Of a stretch of 64,000 nucleotides of DNA, positions 54,796 to 64,000 are shown piece by piece. The notes beneath the pieces were generated by a model. The model saw nothing but the letters and a program-made list of their open reading frames with translations, had not been told where the DNA came from and made no database searches. Origin of the DNA: Lichenostomus cassidix (taxonomy: Eukaryota > Chordata > Aves > Passeriformes > Meliphagidae); the NCBI GenBank assembly GCA_008360975.2, contig VLJF02000046.1:2604001-2668000 (forward strand). The letters run 5' to 3'. How positions within the stretch are numbered: the first letter of the stretch is position 1; each line of letters opens with the position of its first letter. Position numbers and translations under genes: made by a program.

Positions 54796-56555
54796 GGGCA
54801 GAGTGGGAGCTTCAGGTGAAGTTTATTAGAGGAGCTCCCTGTGGGAGCAGAAAGGACTCCCAACATCCCCCATAGACCCTGAAACCCCTCCAGAACCTAC
54901 AAGCTACCTAAACTGCTTCTGACAGAGGAGCCTGGAAGTGGCTGGATCCAATCCCAGCCCCAGAACTTGTCAAGGGTTTATGTGTAGAACATTATTCAGG
55001 TGTACTTGAACCTTTATACAATTTTTCCCACAGAATTTGTGATGGAAAACTAGATATATAAATGCAGATATGATTTATTATGATCATGATTAGGCAAAAA
55101 GATCTTAATCAGAATTATATACAGTATAGGATCTATAACAGTTTTTATAATAGAGCACTCTAGGTAGCAATTTTGAAGAAAATGTGTTAAACCAAAACTA
55201 GTTATTAAGTAGAGATTGATGTCACTCCCCCAGGCAAATAACCATGGGCAAATCTCAGCTTTGAGCAGTGACCTTGAGGGGTGCCCCACTGCAGGGAGGA
55301 AACTCCACACCCCTCCAAGAAGGGAAATGTCAGGAGGTGCTGCTGTTAAAATTTGTGCTGAGGCTTTTACAGCCTGAAGTGCTGCCCTGCCAGTCAGATG
55401 TGCCCAGGCTGTGCCAGCTCAGCAGCTCCAGAGAAGTTCTCAGTGGTGTCACTTTGTAATTCCTTTCTCTGGGGATTTTTCCAGCTCTGCCCCATCTTCA
55501 GCTCCCTCTCAGGATGCTGAACTTTGGGATGGAGGAGTCAGGCTGCTTTCAGCATTATTCACCCCAAAAGCAGTGTAACCTCCCTTCTGCAATTACCCCT
55601 GGGGGCTTTGCAAACAGGGTTGTTGGGTTGTTGGAGCTCATTGCAGGCAGAGCCTCCTGCTCCAGCAGGAACTGCCTTTCCTGTGCCAGGACCAGGGCAG
55701 ATCCCACTGGAGGAAAAGCCCCAGGCCAGCAGCAACCCAGTGAAGGCCTTGGGCACAAGTGCAGAGTGATGTGGTGGGAGCTGTGCCAGGCAAAGTGGGA
55801 CATGAGACACCAAAGGCACCTGGGCAGCAGCAGCTCCTGCAGGCCATGGCCAGAAGCCTCCCTTGCCAACCCAGCCTGGTGGCCACCACTGCAGAGCTGC
55901 TGCTTCAGGGGGGATTTCTGGCTGGGCTCTGCTCCACCCCAGAGTGTGACCTCAGCACTGACTGTCACAGCCCTTGTGCCTGAGCCCTGCAAAGCCTCAA
56001 GGTCACCTGAGCCACCCTGGCTCTGTCAGCCCTGGGGCAGGGGAGAGGGCAAGGCCAAGAAGGGTTTGGGTTTGGCTGCTGAATGTGAGCTCCAGCAGAG
56101 ATGAGGAGTCAAGGGAGTGCATGAAGAGAGATGGGCAAAGGCAACATAAATTGTGATGTTGAATATGAGGTCACTGCTGTGACAGGAGCCTGATTGACAA
56201 ATGATTGGCCTCAGGAGCTTGGGGACAAAACGTTCATCACAAGACTGCTCATCCCAGCAGAGACAAGACAGGGGCAGAGGAAAGGGGAGAGCCAGGCCAG
56301 GGGACATGGCTGCAATGGTGATGGCTGTGAGGTCACTGCCACTGCAGCAGCCTGCTTGGCCCTCAGCTGACATTCTGGCCAGAAGCATTGTGAGCTCACC
56401 CAGCACATCAGAGACACCACACAACAGGAATTCCATCCTTGGGGAGGGGAGGGGTTTCACTATGTCAGGTTGTGCAAAGATCCTCATCCTGGACAATTTC
56501 TGAGATGAAGCATTCCCTACTCAGGAAAAACAATTGCAGTTTTGTGCCACTCTCA
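54796..56555. other. No gene recognised (1.8 kb)
   Basis: Has an AT-rich segment (54970-55215) and then GC-rich DNA with overlapping open frames up to 196 codons, none with a domain. Part of 55535-55600 resembles 29905-29970, so some of it belongs to a dispersed repeat. Confidence 0.4.
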
Positions 56556-56559
56556 TCAT

Positions 56560-56650
56560 AAAATATTTCTTCCTGGTAACAAATCTAAATCCACTCTTAT
56601 TCAGTGTAAACATATTTGACCTTGTTTTGTCTCTGCAAGATTTGGGAGAA
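56560..56650 (-). mobile_element. CR1 fragment, short and old
   Basis: TTTCTTCCTGGTAACAAATC and the following CTTGTTTTGTC-type words match the CR1 3' UTR on the minus strand with many substitutions. Confidence 0.55.
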
Positions 56651-56749
56651 AATAACACTCTGTTTTTCTTGGACTTTAACCACTATGTTTCCTTTTTCAC
56701 AGATCCTGGGGACAACTGAAAAATCTCCCAAAATGGTGTTTGGAGGCCG

Positions 56750-57007
56750 CATCCCGTAAGCAGCAGGGAGAGGCTGAGGGCCCTGGGCTCAGGGGTGTGG
56801 AGACTGAGGACAGAAAAGGAGTAGCCTGGGAGGGCTTGAAGGGTGGATTGAGAGATGTGGAGCTTTTCTCCATAGTGGAAATCAGCATGAGGAAGAAATA
56901 ATGGCATCAAGGGCAGCTGGGGAGGTTTAGACTTGAAACGAGGAAAAAGGAATTTCCCTCACAGGGCAGTGCTGTGGTGCAACACATCCCCCAGAAGGAG
57001 TCTGGAT
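56750..57007. other. Non-coding flank of block R1, shared with 10331-10680
   Basis: Shares GGAGGGCTTGAAG and CAACACATCCCCCAGAAGGAG with the DNA before the R1 copy at 10681. No gene. Confidence 0.55.
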
Positions 57008-57600
57008 CAGCCCAAGGCTCTGTGTGCCAAGGCAGAGGCAGGCAGGATGCAGAGCTGTCAGCAAAGGAAGGGCCAGCGAGGTGGGGCAGCCGGGGGATGA
57101 CGACAGCCTGCAGGGACAGAGGCGCAGGGCATGGACAGCGTAGGACAGCCTGGGCTGGAGAGGGCAGAGGGATGTGCAGGAGCTGCAAGGCCCTGACAGA
57201 GCCAACTTGTGCAGCACTTTGGCCATGGCTGCTGTCCCTGGCCCTGAGGCCATGAGGAGGACACAAGTGACCCTTGCAGCCCTGGGGCCTCATTGCCTCC
57301 TTGTCCCTGCCCAGCAGCCTGGCAGGGGCTGCCCCATGGTCCTGCCCTTGGCATTGCACATCCCCACATGCCAGTGCCCCGGGAAGAGCCCTGAGCACTG
57401 AGGGAGGGACAGGATCTGCCTTGCCAGGGGCTGGGGCTCAGGCCTTGGCCCTTTGCATTGCTGAAACACATCCAGGTTTGCTCAGCATCAGAGACACCTT
57501 TGGTTGTTTGTCCCCAGCTGTCATCACTGCCTCCAGTGTTCTGCTCTAACTGGAACCTGGGGACGCTTTCTCAGTTGTGTCCCTTAGTGAGATCCATTAA
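57008..57600. repeat. Duplicated block R1, copy 4
   Basis: Same order and orientation as 10681-11250. Confidence 0.75.
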
Positions 57601-57639
57601 AACTTCAAGAAACATTGAAGATTTATTGTGACTTTGAAT

Positions 57640-58560
57640 TCTGTAGAGATTTCTTCAACTCCCTCTCAGGGACTGATGTTCAGGGACTCCACACCCAACC
57701 CACAGGAGAAGTCTTTGTGCTGTTGCTGTGCTGCTGAGCTCTGCTGGGCTCCCAGCAGCTCCCATGCACAGCCCAGCACAGCCAGGGATTTGGTGTGGTT
57801 GTGACCCCAGGGCAGGACGCTGCCCTTGGCCTTGCTGAACCTCATCCAATTGTCCTGGGCCCATGGCTGCAGCCTGTCCAGAATCCTCTGCAGAGCTTCC
57901 TGCCCTCCAGCACAGCCACACTCCCACCCAGCTTGGGGTCACCTGGGAACTGACTGAGGGTGCCCTCGGTGCCCTCATCCAGATCAGCAATAAAGAGATT
58001 TAACTGAAGTGGCCCCAGTCCTGAGCCCTGGGGACACCCTGGCTGTGACTCCATTGCCCAGAACTCCTTGGGCTGGACTTCTGTCTTTTATGGAGCTCTG
58101 CATTCCCTTGCTACTGTTTGCTGATAATAAATGAACATCCCTCTGTGTCTCAGGCAGCTCCTTCTCCAAGGAAAGCAGCTGGGAGTTTGTGCCAAGGAGC
58201 TGAAAGCTGCAGGTGCAGCCTGGAGTGGAGAAAGCTGAGATTTGCACAAGGCTGCTCTGAGTCCCAGGGCTTGGATGAGGGAAATGGTGGGGAGGGGGTT
58301 AGGGACAGAGTCTGATTGATTGTCAGCCATAAAGTGTCTTGATGTTTATATTTGTTCAGAATGCATTAGGAGATGCTGGGGATCAATATCAGATGGAGTT
58401 TGCTGATAAAAATGTATGAACAGGAAAAGAAAACTAAACAGGCCCAAGATTCTGTCTTCATTGTTCTTAAATATAGTGTATTTCTTTTGAATACACTTCT
58501 GGAGTTGGTCTAATTAACCACAAAACAATTGAAGACATAAATGATTCCCAGAGGATTGCC
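57640..58560. repeat. Duplicated block S, copy 4 (partial)
   Basis: CR1 remnant (57785-58080, minus) plus the AT-rich part of block S. It then passes into block T in inverted orientation. Confidence 0.75.
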
Positions 58561-60240
58561 TTCTTAGGATGTTTTCAAATGTTAAGGAGCCTGAGCTGAA
58601 GAGCTGAAGGCTGAACAAGCCTCTGGAGTAGTAAAATTCCTCAGGGAGTCTCCAAGTTGCTGAGGATGCATCCTTATCAGAGGAGGAATGAAGAGAAATG
58701 GGCAGCTTTCTGGCTGCCCCAGCTTTGGGATGAGCCCTGGGCCTGGAGCAGGAACAGCTCCTGATGGCCACAAGGCCAGGGCTGTTGTGCTGATGTGGGG
58801 AGATGGGATGGCAGGAGGGGCTGCAGAGCTCTCAGCATCTCCTGGACAGGAGAGCAGGGCACACAGTGTGTTTGTTGGTTTGTTTGGGGTGTTGGGTTGT
58901 GGTTTTTGGTTTTTTGGTGGTGGTTTGGTGGTGTGGTGTTTGTGTTTTTTTTGTTTTTTGTTGTTGTTTGGTTGGTTTTTTTGGTGTGGGGGGTGTTTTG
59001 TGGGGTTTTTGTGTGGGTTTGGTTTTTTTTTGGTTTTGTTGGTTTTGGGGTTGTGTTGTGTGTGGTTGGGGTGGGTGGTTGGGGGTTTGTTGGGTTTTGG
59101 TTGGTGGGAGCCTCCTTTTCCTTTGGCCAAGCACGTTCCCCCATGGCTGGGGCTGAGTCCTCTGGCAGCTCCAGCTGCTGCTGTGCCCTTCAGAGGGGCT
59201 GAGGCCGTGGGGCCACTGCCCAGAGCAGCCTGGCCTGAGCAGGGCTGTGTGGCCAGAGGCAGCTGGGCTGTGCTGGGGAGAGGCCCTTGGTGCTGCAGAG
59301 AGCTCAGGGCAGCTGGCAGAGCTTGGAGGGAGCTGGGCTGGGCTGAGAGAAGCTGCCAGAGAAACCATCAGTGTCCATCTCAGCCTGTGTGAGCGTGCAG
59401 GGGCAGGACTGAGCCCAGGGCTTGTGGGGCAGAGCCAGGGCCTGGGGAAGGCATGGAAAACAGGCAAGTGGCCGAGAGAGGAGGCTGCTCTGTGCCCTTG
59501 GTGGCACGGACAGAGCAGGGAGGGGGCCCAGGACATTTGTCCGCCCAGCCTCTGTCCCCAGCCGTTGCCAGCCCTGGCTGCTCAGCCCAGGTTTGCGGGT
59601 GAGTCTGGCTGTGCCCCAGCTCCATCCTGCTGCGGGGCTCAGGGCCTGTTCCCGGCAATGGCCAGCCCTGCCCGGCCTCTCTGCTGGCCCCGAGCCCAGC
59701 AGAGCCTGGGGCAGGGCTGGCTGGGAAGGCCCACAGGTGCCATGGGCTGTGCAGGAGCTTGGAGAGGCTGCCCAGCAGGGAGGCCATGGGGGCACAGAGC
59801 GCCAGGGGCTGCTGTGGGCACCACGGCACAGGGGCTGTTCCCACCCAGAATGCTCCTGGCCTGGGCTGGGCTGCACAGGGGGCTGTGGCACCATGGCTGG
59901 GGCAGCAGGGCACAAAGGGCACATGGAGCTGCTGCCGGGGGTGACAGCAAGGCCAGCAGCAGACAAGGAATTGCTGGGCATTGCCTGTGCTGGGCAGGGC
60001 TGAGTGTGGGAAAGGCAGAGCTCAGCTGGCCTTGGTGGCTGCAGGAAAAGTGCAGAGCCAAAAGAGCCTCCATGGCTGTGCTGGAGACCAAGGCTGGAGG
60101 AGGGAAATGCAGGGCTGCTGTGGGATGGGGAGGGGGATTGAGTTCCAGCAGACAGCAATGTGGGGCTGAGGGACTCAAGGGTTCCTTGGCCTGAGTCTGT
60201 CCTGGAAAGGTCTCTCAGGCCTCTGTGCTCAGGAAAGCTC
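58560..60240. repeat. Duplicated block T, copy 3 (inverted)
   Basis: Reverse complement of 47181-48826, with a 243-bp G/T-only insertion at 58866-59108. It ends next to the MHC IIB 5' flank. Confidence 0.75.
58866..59108 (+). repeat. 243-nt tract of only G and T
   Basis: Not one A or C occurs on the plus strand from 58866 to 59108. Sister copies of block T (for example at 48290) lack it. It contains several G-runs of 4-6. Open frames through it are compositional. Confidence 0.95.
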
Positions 60241-60408
60241 CAAGCGAATTCCCGTGGGGCTCAGCCCTGCCCGGCACGGCTGATGTCCCCCGAGCTCCAC
60301 ACTGCTCCGGACTGGTGCTGCCAGTGCTGCTCGGGGTGAGGCTGCTTTGGGGATACCCAGGGCACAGCAAGGCTGCTTTGGGGCTGAAGGCACTGCCCGG
60401 TGCTGGGG
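60241..60408 (+). promoter_or_regulatory. 5' flank of MHC class II beta exon 1
   Basis: GC-rich DNA with two similar CTGCTTTGGGG-containing units before the ATG. It matches the minus-strand flank at 23774-23960. I do not see a convincing S, X and Y box set. Confidence 0.5.
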
Positions 60409-60478
60409 ATGCGGCAAGTGGGGATAGCTGGGGCTGTACTGGTGGCACTGGTGGTGCTGGGAGCACCCCAGGCTGCAG
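60409..60478 (+). pseudogene. MHC class II beta chain exon 1 (leader), orphan
   Basis: The ATG opens a frame of 23 codons plus one base, encoding a hydrophobic signal peptide (AGAVLVALVVLGAPQAAG core), and ends at GCAG followed by GTGAGG, a strong donor. Length, phase 1 end and sequence match passerine class II beta leaders. The protein would present peptides at the surface of antigen-presenting cells with a class II alpha chain. No beta-1, beta-2 or transmembrane exon follows before the retroviral LTR and satellite from 60863, so this copy is an orphan fragment. Its upstream neighbour is block T, as in the decapitated copy at 23767. Confidence 0.75.
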
Positions 60479-60862
60479 GTGAGGAGCTATGCGGTGAGCA
60501 GAGGATGGGAATGGGGTAAATGGGAATGGGGAGATGGGGGGGTAAGATGGAGTGGGACCCCCCAAACTGTGTAGAAGGTAAGTGGGACCCTGCAGAAATC
60601 AGTGTAAAGCAAATGCAATAAAAGCCACTATGAATCAAGAGGGATGGTGGGTTACAAACAGCAAATATATTATAGTTTCACCTTCTGTAACAAGGAAGAT
60701 GTTACCAGATGAAAAACCATCTGCACCTGGGGAGCTCACACATTGCTTGTTCTTCAGAAACCACTGGCCCATGGATCTGTACAATTTCCATAGTGCAAGA
60801 AGAACTGGAAAGCGACCAGCTCCAGTTGTGGCAATTTTTACCAATTCACCAGGCAGTCAGGT
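60479..60862. other. Remnant intron-like DNA, no further MHC exon
   Basis: Begins with the exon-1 donor and a few G-rich words, then changes character near 60590. A 94-codon plus-strand frame (60582-60866) has no domain that I recognise. It may be the interior of the element whose LTR follows. Confidence 0.4.
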
Positions 60863-61165
60863 GTGACTTTGGGGTCACCAACCTCCAGGGACCCCCAAAG
60901 TGACCCCCAAGGACAGAAAAATATATGTGTAAATGGGAGGGAAAATATGTTAATGATTTTGGGCAAATTATTATCATATGTATGTTTTTTCTGGGACAAT
61001 CAATGAATATGTATATAAAATAGAATCTGTAAACAGGAATTTTCCTGCACTCAGCATGCATGGTATTTCAGAGGAGATATTGCTTTGTGCATCTGGCCAA
61101 ATAAAGAATGCTGCTTCCAAATCCTCCATTGGTGTTTAGGAGTTTCTGGAGTTTTTGCCGATTTT
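60863..61165 (+). mobile_element. ERVL-like LTR
   Basis: Begins near TGTGACTTTGGGGTCACC. It has AAATATATG-type TATA motifs, CCAAATAAAGAATGCTGC with AATAAA at about 61101, and a tail ending GCCGATTTTTTGGTAACA, as in avian ERVL LTRs. The ~40-bp satellite starts immediately after GGTAACA. No right-hand TSD is seen. Confidence 0.65.
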
Positions 61166-63140
61166 TTGGTAACAGTGTCACAATGGCCCCTTGGTTCCAT
61201 GATGCCCCTAGCGTCACAATGGTCACCTTGGTTCCAAGGGCCCTGTAGTGCCACAATGACCTCCTTGGCTTTGCAGTGTCACAACTGGACTCCTGGTGAC
61301 ATGAGACCTCCTTGGCTTTGCAGTGTCACAACTGGACTCCTGGTGACATGAGACTCCAACTGTCACAATGGATCCTTGTTTCCATAAGGTCTTGCTGTGT
61401 CACAATATTCTCCTCAGTTCAGTCAGGCCCCACAGTGTCCCAATGGTCTCCTTGGCTCCACAGTGTCACAATGGCCCCTTGGTTCCATGAAGCCCTGCAG
61501 TGCCACACTGGCCCTTGGCTATACAAGGCCTCACAGTGCCACAATGATCCCCTTGCTTCCACAAGGCCCTGAAGTGTCACAATTGATTCTCTTGGTTCCA
61601 TGGCACTCTGCAGTGTCACAATGGTCTCCTTCATTCCATAAGGCCCCACAGTGTCACAGTGGATTCCATTGTTCCATGAGTGTCACAATGGCCTTTTGGC
61701 TCCACGGGGCTCTGTAGTGCCACAATGATTTCCTTGATTCCATGAGACTCTACAGCATTACAATGGACTGCTTGGCTCCACATTATCCCAGTGGATCATT
61801 GGTTCCATGGGGTCCCTACAAGTCACAATGGATTCCTTGTTTCCAGCAACCCCCACAGTGTCACAGTGGTTCCTTAGTTCCATGACACCCTACACTGTCA
61901 CAATGGCTCCTTGGTTCCATGGGACCCAACAGTGCCACAATGTACCACTTGGTTCCATTGGCTTCCACAATGACACAGTGGTTCCTTGATTCTGTGCAGC
62001 TGTGCAGTGTCACAATGCTCTCCTTGGTTCCATCAGGCTGTGCAGTGTCAAAATGGCCCCATGGGTTCTATGAGGCCCCAGAGTGTCATAGTGGTCTCCT
62101 TGGTTTCCATGGTGCCACACAGTGCCACAATTGTCCCTTGGCCCAACATGGCCTCACAGTGTCACAATGGTTCCTTGCTTCCATGAGGTCTGGTAGTGTC
62201 ACAATGGACTCCTTGGTTCAATGAAGCCTGCAGTGTCAAAATGCTCTCCATGATTCCACGAGGCCCTGCAGTGTCACAAGAGACCATTGGTTCCATTGAA
62301 CCCCAGAGTGTCACAATGGCATTTTGGTTCTGCAAGGCCTCAAAGTGTAAAAATGGCCTCTGTGGTTTCATGAGTACCTGCTGTGTCACAATGGACCCTT
62401 GGTTCCATGATGCCGTGTAGTGTCACAATGGTCTCCTTGGTTCTGCAGTATAAGAATGTCGCCTTGGTCCCTCGGAGCCTCACAGTGTCACTATTGTGCC
62501 CTTGGTTCCATGAGGCCCAGCAGTATCAGATTGGCCCCTTCATTCCATGGAGAACTCAGTGTCACTATGGTCCCCTTGGTTCCACAGGGCTTCCCAGTGT
62601 AACAATGGTCCCTTGGTTCCATGAGGTTCCTCAGTGTCACAATGGTTTCCGTGTATCCTCAGTGTCACCATGGATCCTTTGTTCCATGAGGTTCCATAGT
62701 GTAACATGGTCACCTTGATTCCATGAGGTTTCCCACTGTCACAGTGGAGTCCTTGTTCTGTGAGGCCCTGATGTGTCCCAATGGACCCATGGTTCCAGGA
62801 GGTTCCATAGTGTCACCATGGTCTCCTTGGATCTGCAGTATAACAATGGACCATTGGTTCCATGCAGCCCTGATGTGTAACAATGGCTTTTTGGTTCCAT
62901 GCAGCCCCACAGTGTCACAATGGCCCCTTGGTTCCATGGCACTTTTCTCTGTCACAATGTACTTTTTTTTTGGTTCCATAAAGTTTTTCGGTGTCATAAT
63001 GGTCTCCCTGGATCTGCAGTGTCACAATAGACAGTTGGTTCCATGGAGGCAATTGTCACACATTGTCACAATTGTCTCTTTGGTTCCATGACACTCCATA
63101 GTGTCACAATGGAACTTGATTCCTTGGTTCTGTGTGGCCC
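61166..63140 (+). repeat. ~40-bp satellite array, copy 7 (forward)
   Basis: About 2 kb, inverted and collinear with 22097-23766. Two consecutive units at 61255-61345 are a recent direct duplication (CTCCTTGGCTTTGCAGTGTC repeated). It is bounded on both sides by LTR-like sequence. Confidence 0.9.
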
Positions 63141-63505
63141 TTCTGCCACCAAATCTCTGAAATATGAGAATAAGACTCCTTAACACTAATTTGGTGTTAA
63201 AGAGGACATCATTTATTCAGATCTGAGGTCCAGTGGGGGAATAACTCCTAACCTTACATGGACTCCTGATTCTACAAGTCTGTTGTTTACCTACAGTGAC
63301 TACATGTGTATTACAATTTATCCATTACCATAAAACCCACCCAAGTTCCCAGACTCAGTCCTTATTTTTTCTATCACTGCACCCTTGAGCCAGATGTTTT
63401 CTTTTCTCTTCCAACCATCCTTGCTGGGAAAGCAGACCTTGCATGCTTTTTTTCCCTGCTATAAGTTCACAGGCCCAAGAAAAATTGAATTAACCCTTCT
63501 GGTAT
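63141..63505 (-). mobile_element. LTR-like element 'LTR-A', copy 3
   Basis: Same sequence and orientation as 272-640, with the ~40-bp satellite on its left. Confidence 0.5.
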
Positions 63506-64000
63506 CAAGCCCAAGGCTCTGTGTGCCAAGGCAGAGGCAGGCAGGACGCAGAGCTGTCAGCAAAGGAAGGGCCAGCGAGGTGGGGCAGCCGGGGGATGAC
63601 GACAGCCTGCAGGGACAGAGGCACAGGGCATGGACAGCGTAGGACACCCTGGGCTGGAGAGGGCAGAGGGATGTGCAGGAGCTGCAAGGCCCTGACAGAG
63701 CCAACCTGTGCAGCACTTTGGCCATGGCTGCTGTCCCTGGCCCTGAGGCCATGAGGAGGACACAAGTGACCCTTGCAGCCCTGGGGCCTCATTGCCTCCT
63801 TGTCCCTGCCCAGCAGCCTGGCAGGGGCTGCCCCATGGTCCTGCCCTTGGCATTGCACATCCCCACATGCCAGTGCCCCGGGAAGAGCCCTGAGCACTGA
63901 GGGAGGGACAGGATCTGCCTTGCCAGGGGCTGGGGCTCAGGCCTTGGCCCTTTGCATTCCTGAAACATATCCAGGTTTGCTCAGCATCAGAGACACCTTT
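63506..64000. repeat. Duplicated block R1, copy 5 (runs off the window)
   Basis: Identical in order to 641-1140. A further copy of the receptor-bearing arm may therefore lie just beyond the right edge. Confidence 0.75.

Overview
The window looks like a repeat-dense, segmentally duplicated stretch of a songbird (passerine) genome. Supporting signs are many CR1 LINE fragments ending in tandem ATTCTGTG-like octamers, two intact OR14-type olfactory receptors of the kind that is massively amplified in birds, avian retrovirus LTRs with clean target-site duplications (TSDs), an MHC class II beta leader exon of passerine type, and an avian-type C2H2 zinc-finger pseudogene. No bacterial or organellar features are present. 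Genuine coding content is small: two olfactory receptor genes, plus broken pieces of a JAK-family kinase, an MHC class IIB gene, a zinc-finger gene and a defective alpharetrovirus-like provirus. Most long open frames lie in GC-rich or tandemly repeated DNA and are not genes.

Layout. 1-6121 and about 15815-22340 are the arms of a large inverted repeat, each with one receptor gene (3037-3969 plus; 18549-19481 minus). The 9.7 kb spacer holds CR1 fragments, a ~40-bp satellite, a ~189-bp satellite and extra copies of arm-associated blocks. 22097-25570 contains satellite, a decapitated MHC IIB 5' flank and two solo LTRs. 27172-28997 is a degenerate JAK3-like pseudogene within minisatellites. 30181-32475 is a duplicated block interrupted by a provirus (32476-37599) with TSDs, a tRNA-Trp type primer site and two nearly identical LTRs, but no visible pol. 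38283-42080 is 3.8 kb of A-tract arrays of two different periods. 42376-44480 holds LTR-like and unclassified repeat DNA. 44480-48826 repeats the duplicated blocks. 48827-53395 is a zinc-finger locus with CCCAGT minisatellites. 53525-54795 carries three successive minisatellites, one built from RFX X-box-like sites. 56750-60478 repeats the blocks again, ending at an MHC IIB exon 1 with a good splice donor. 60863-64000 is an ERVL-like LTR, a satellite array and another copy of the window's left end.

Nothing here forms an operon or pathway. The two receptor genes are independent single-coding-exon G-protein-coupled receptors of olfactory neurons. The organisation (OR14-type genes with MHC class II pieces and GC-rich satellites) would fit the MHC-bearing microchromosome (chromosome 16 in chicken numbering). 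The A-tract arrays and retrovirus load would also fit the female-specific W. The sequence alone does not decide between them.
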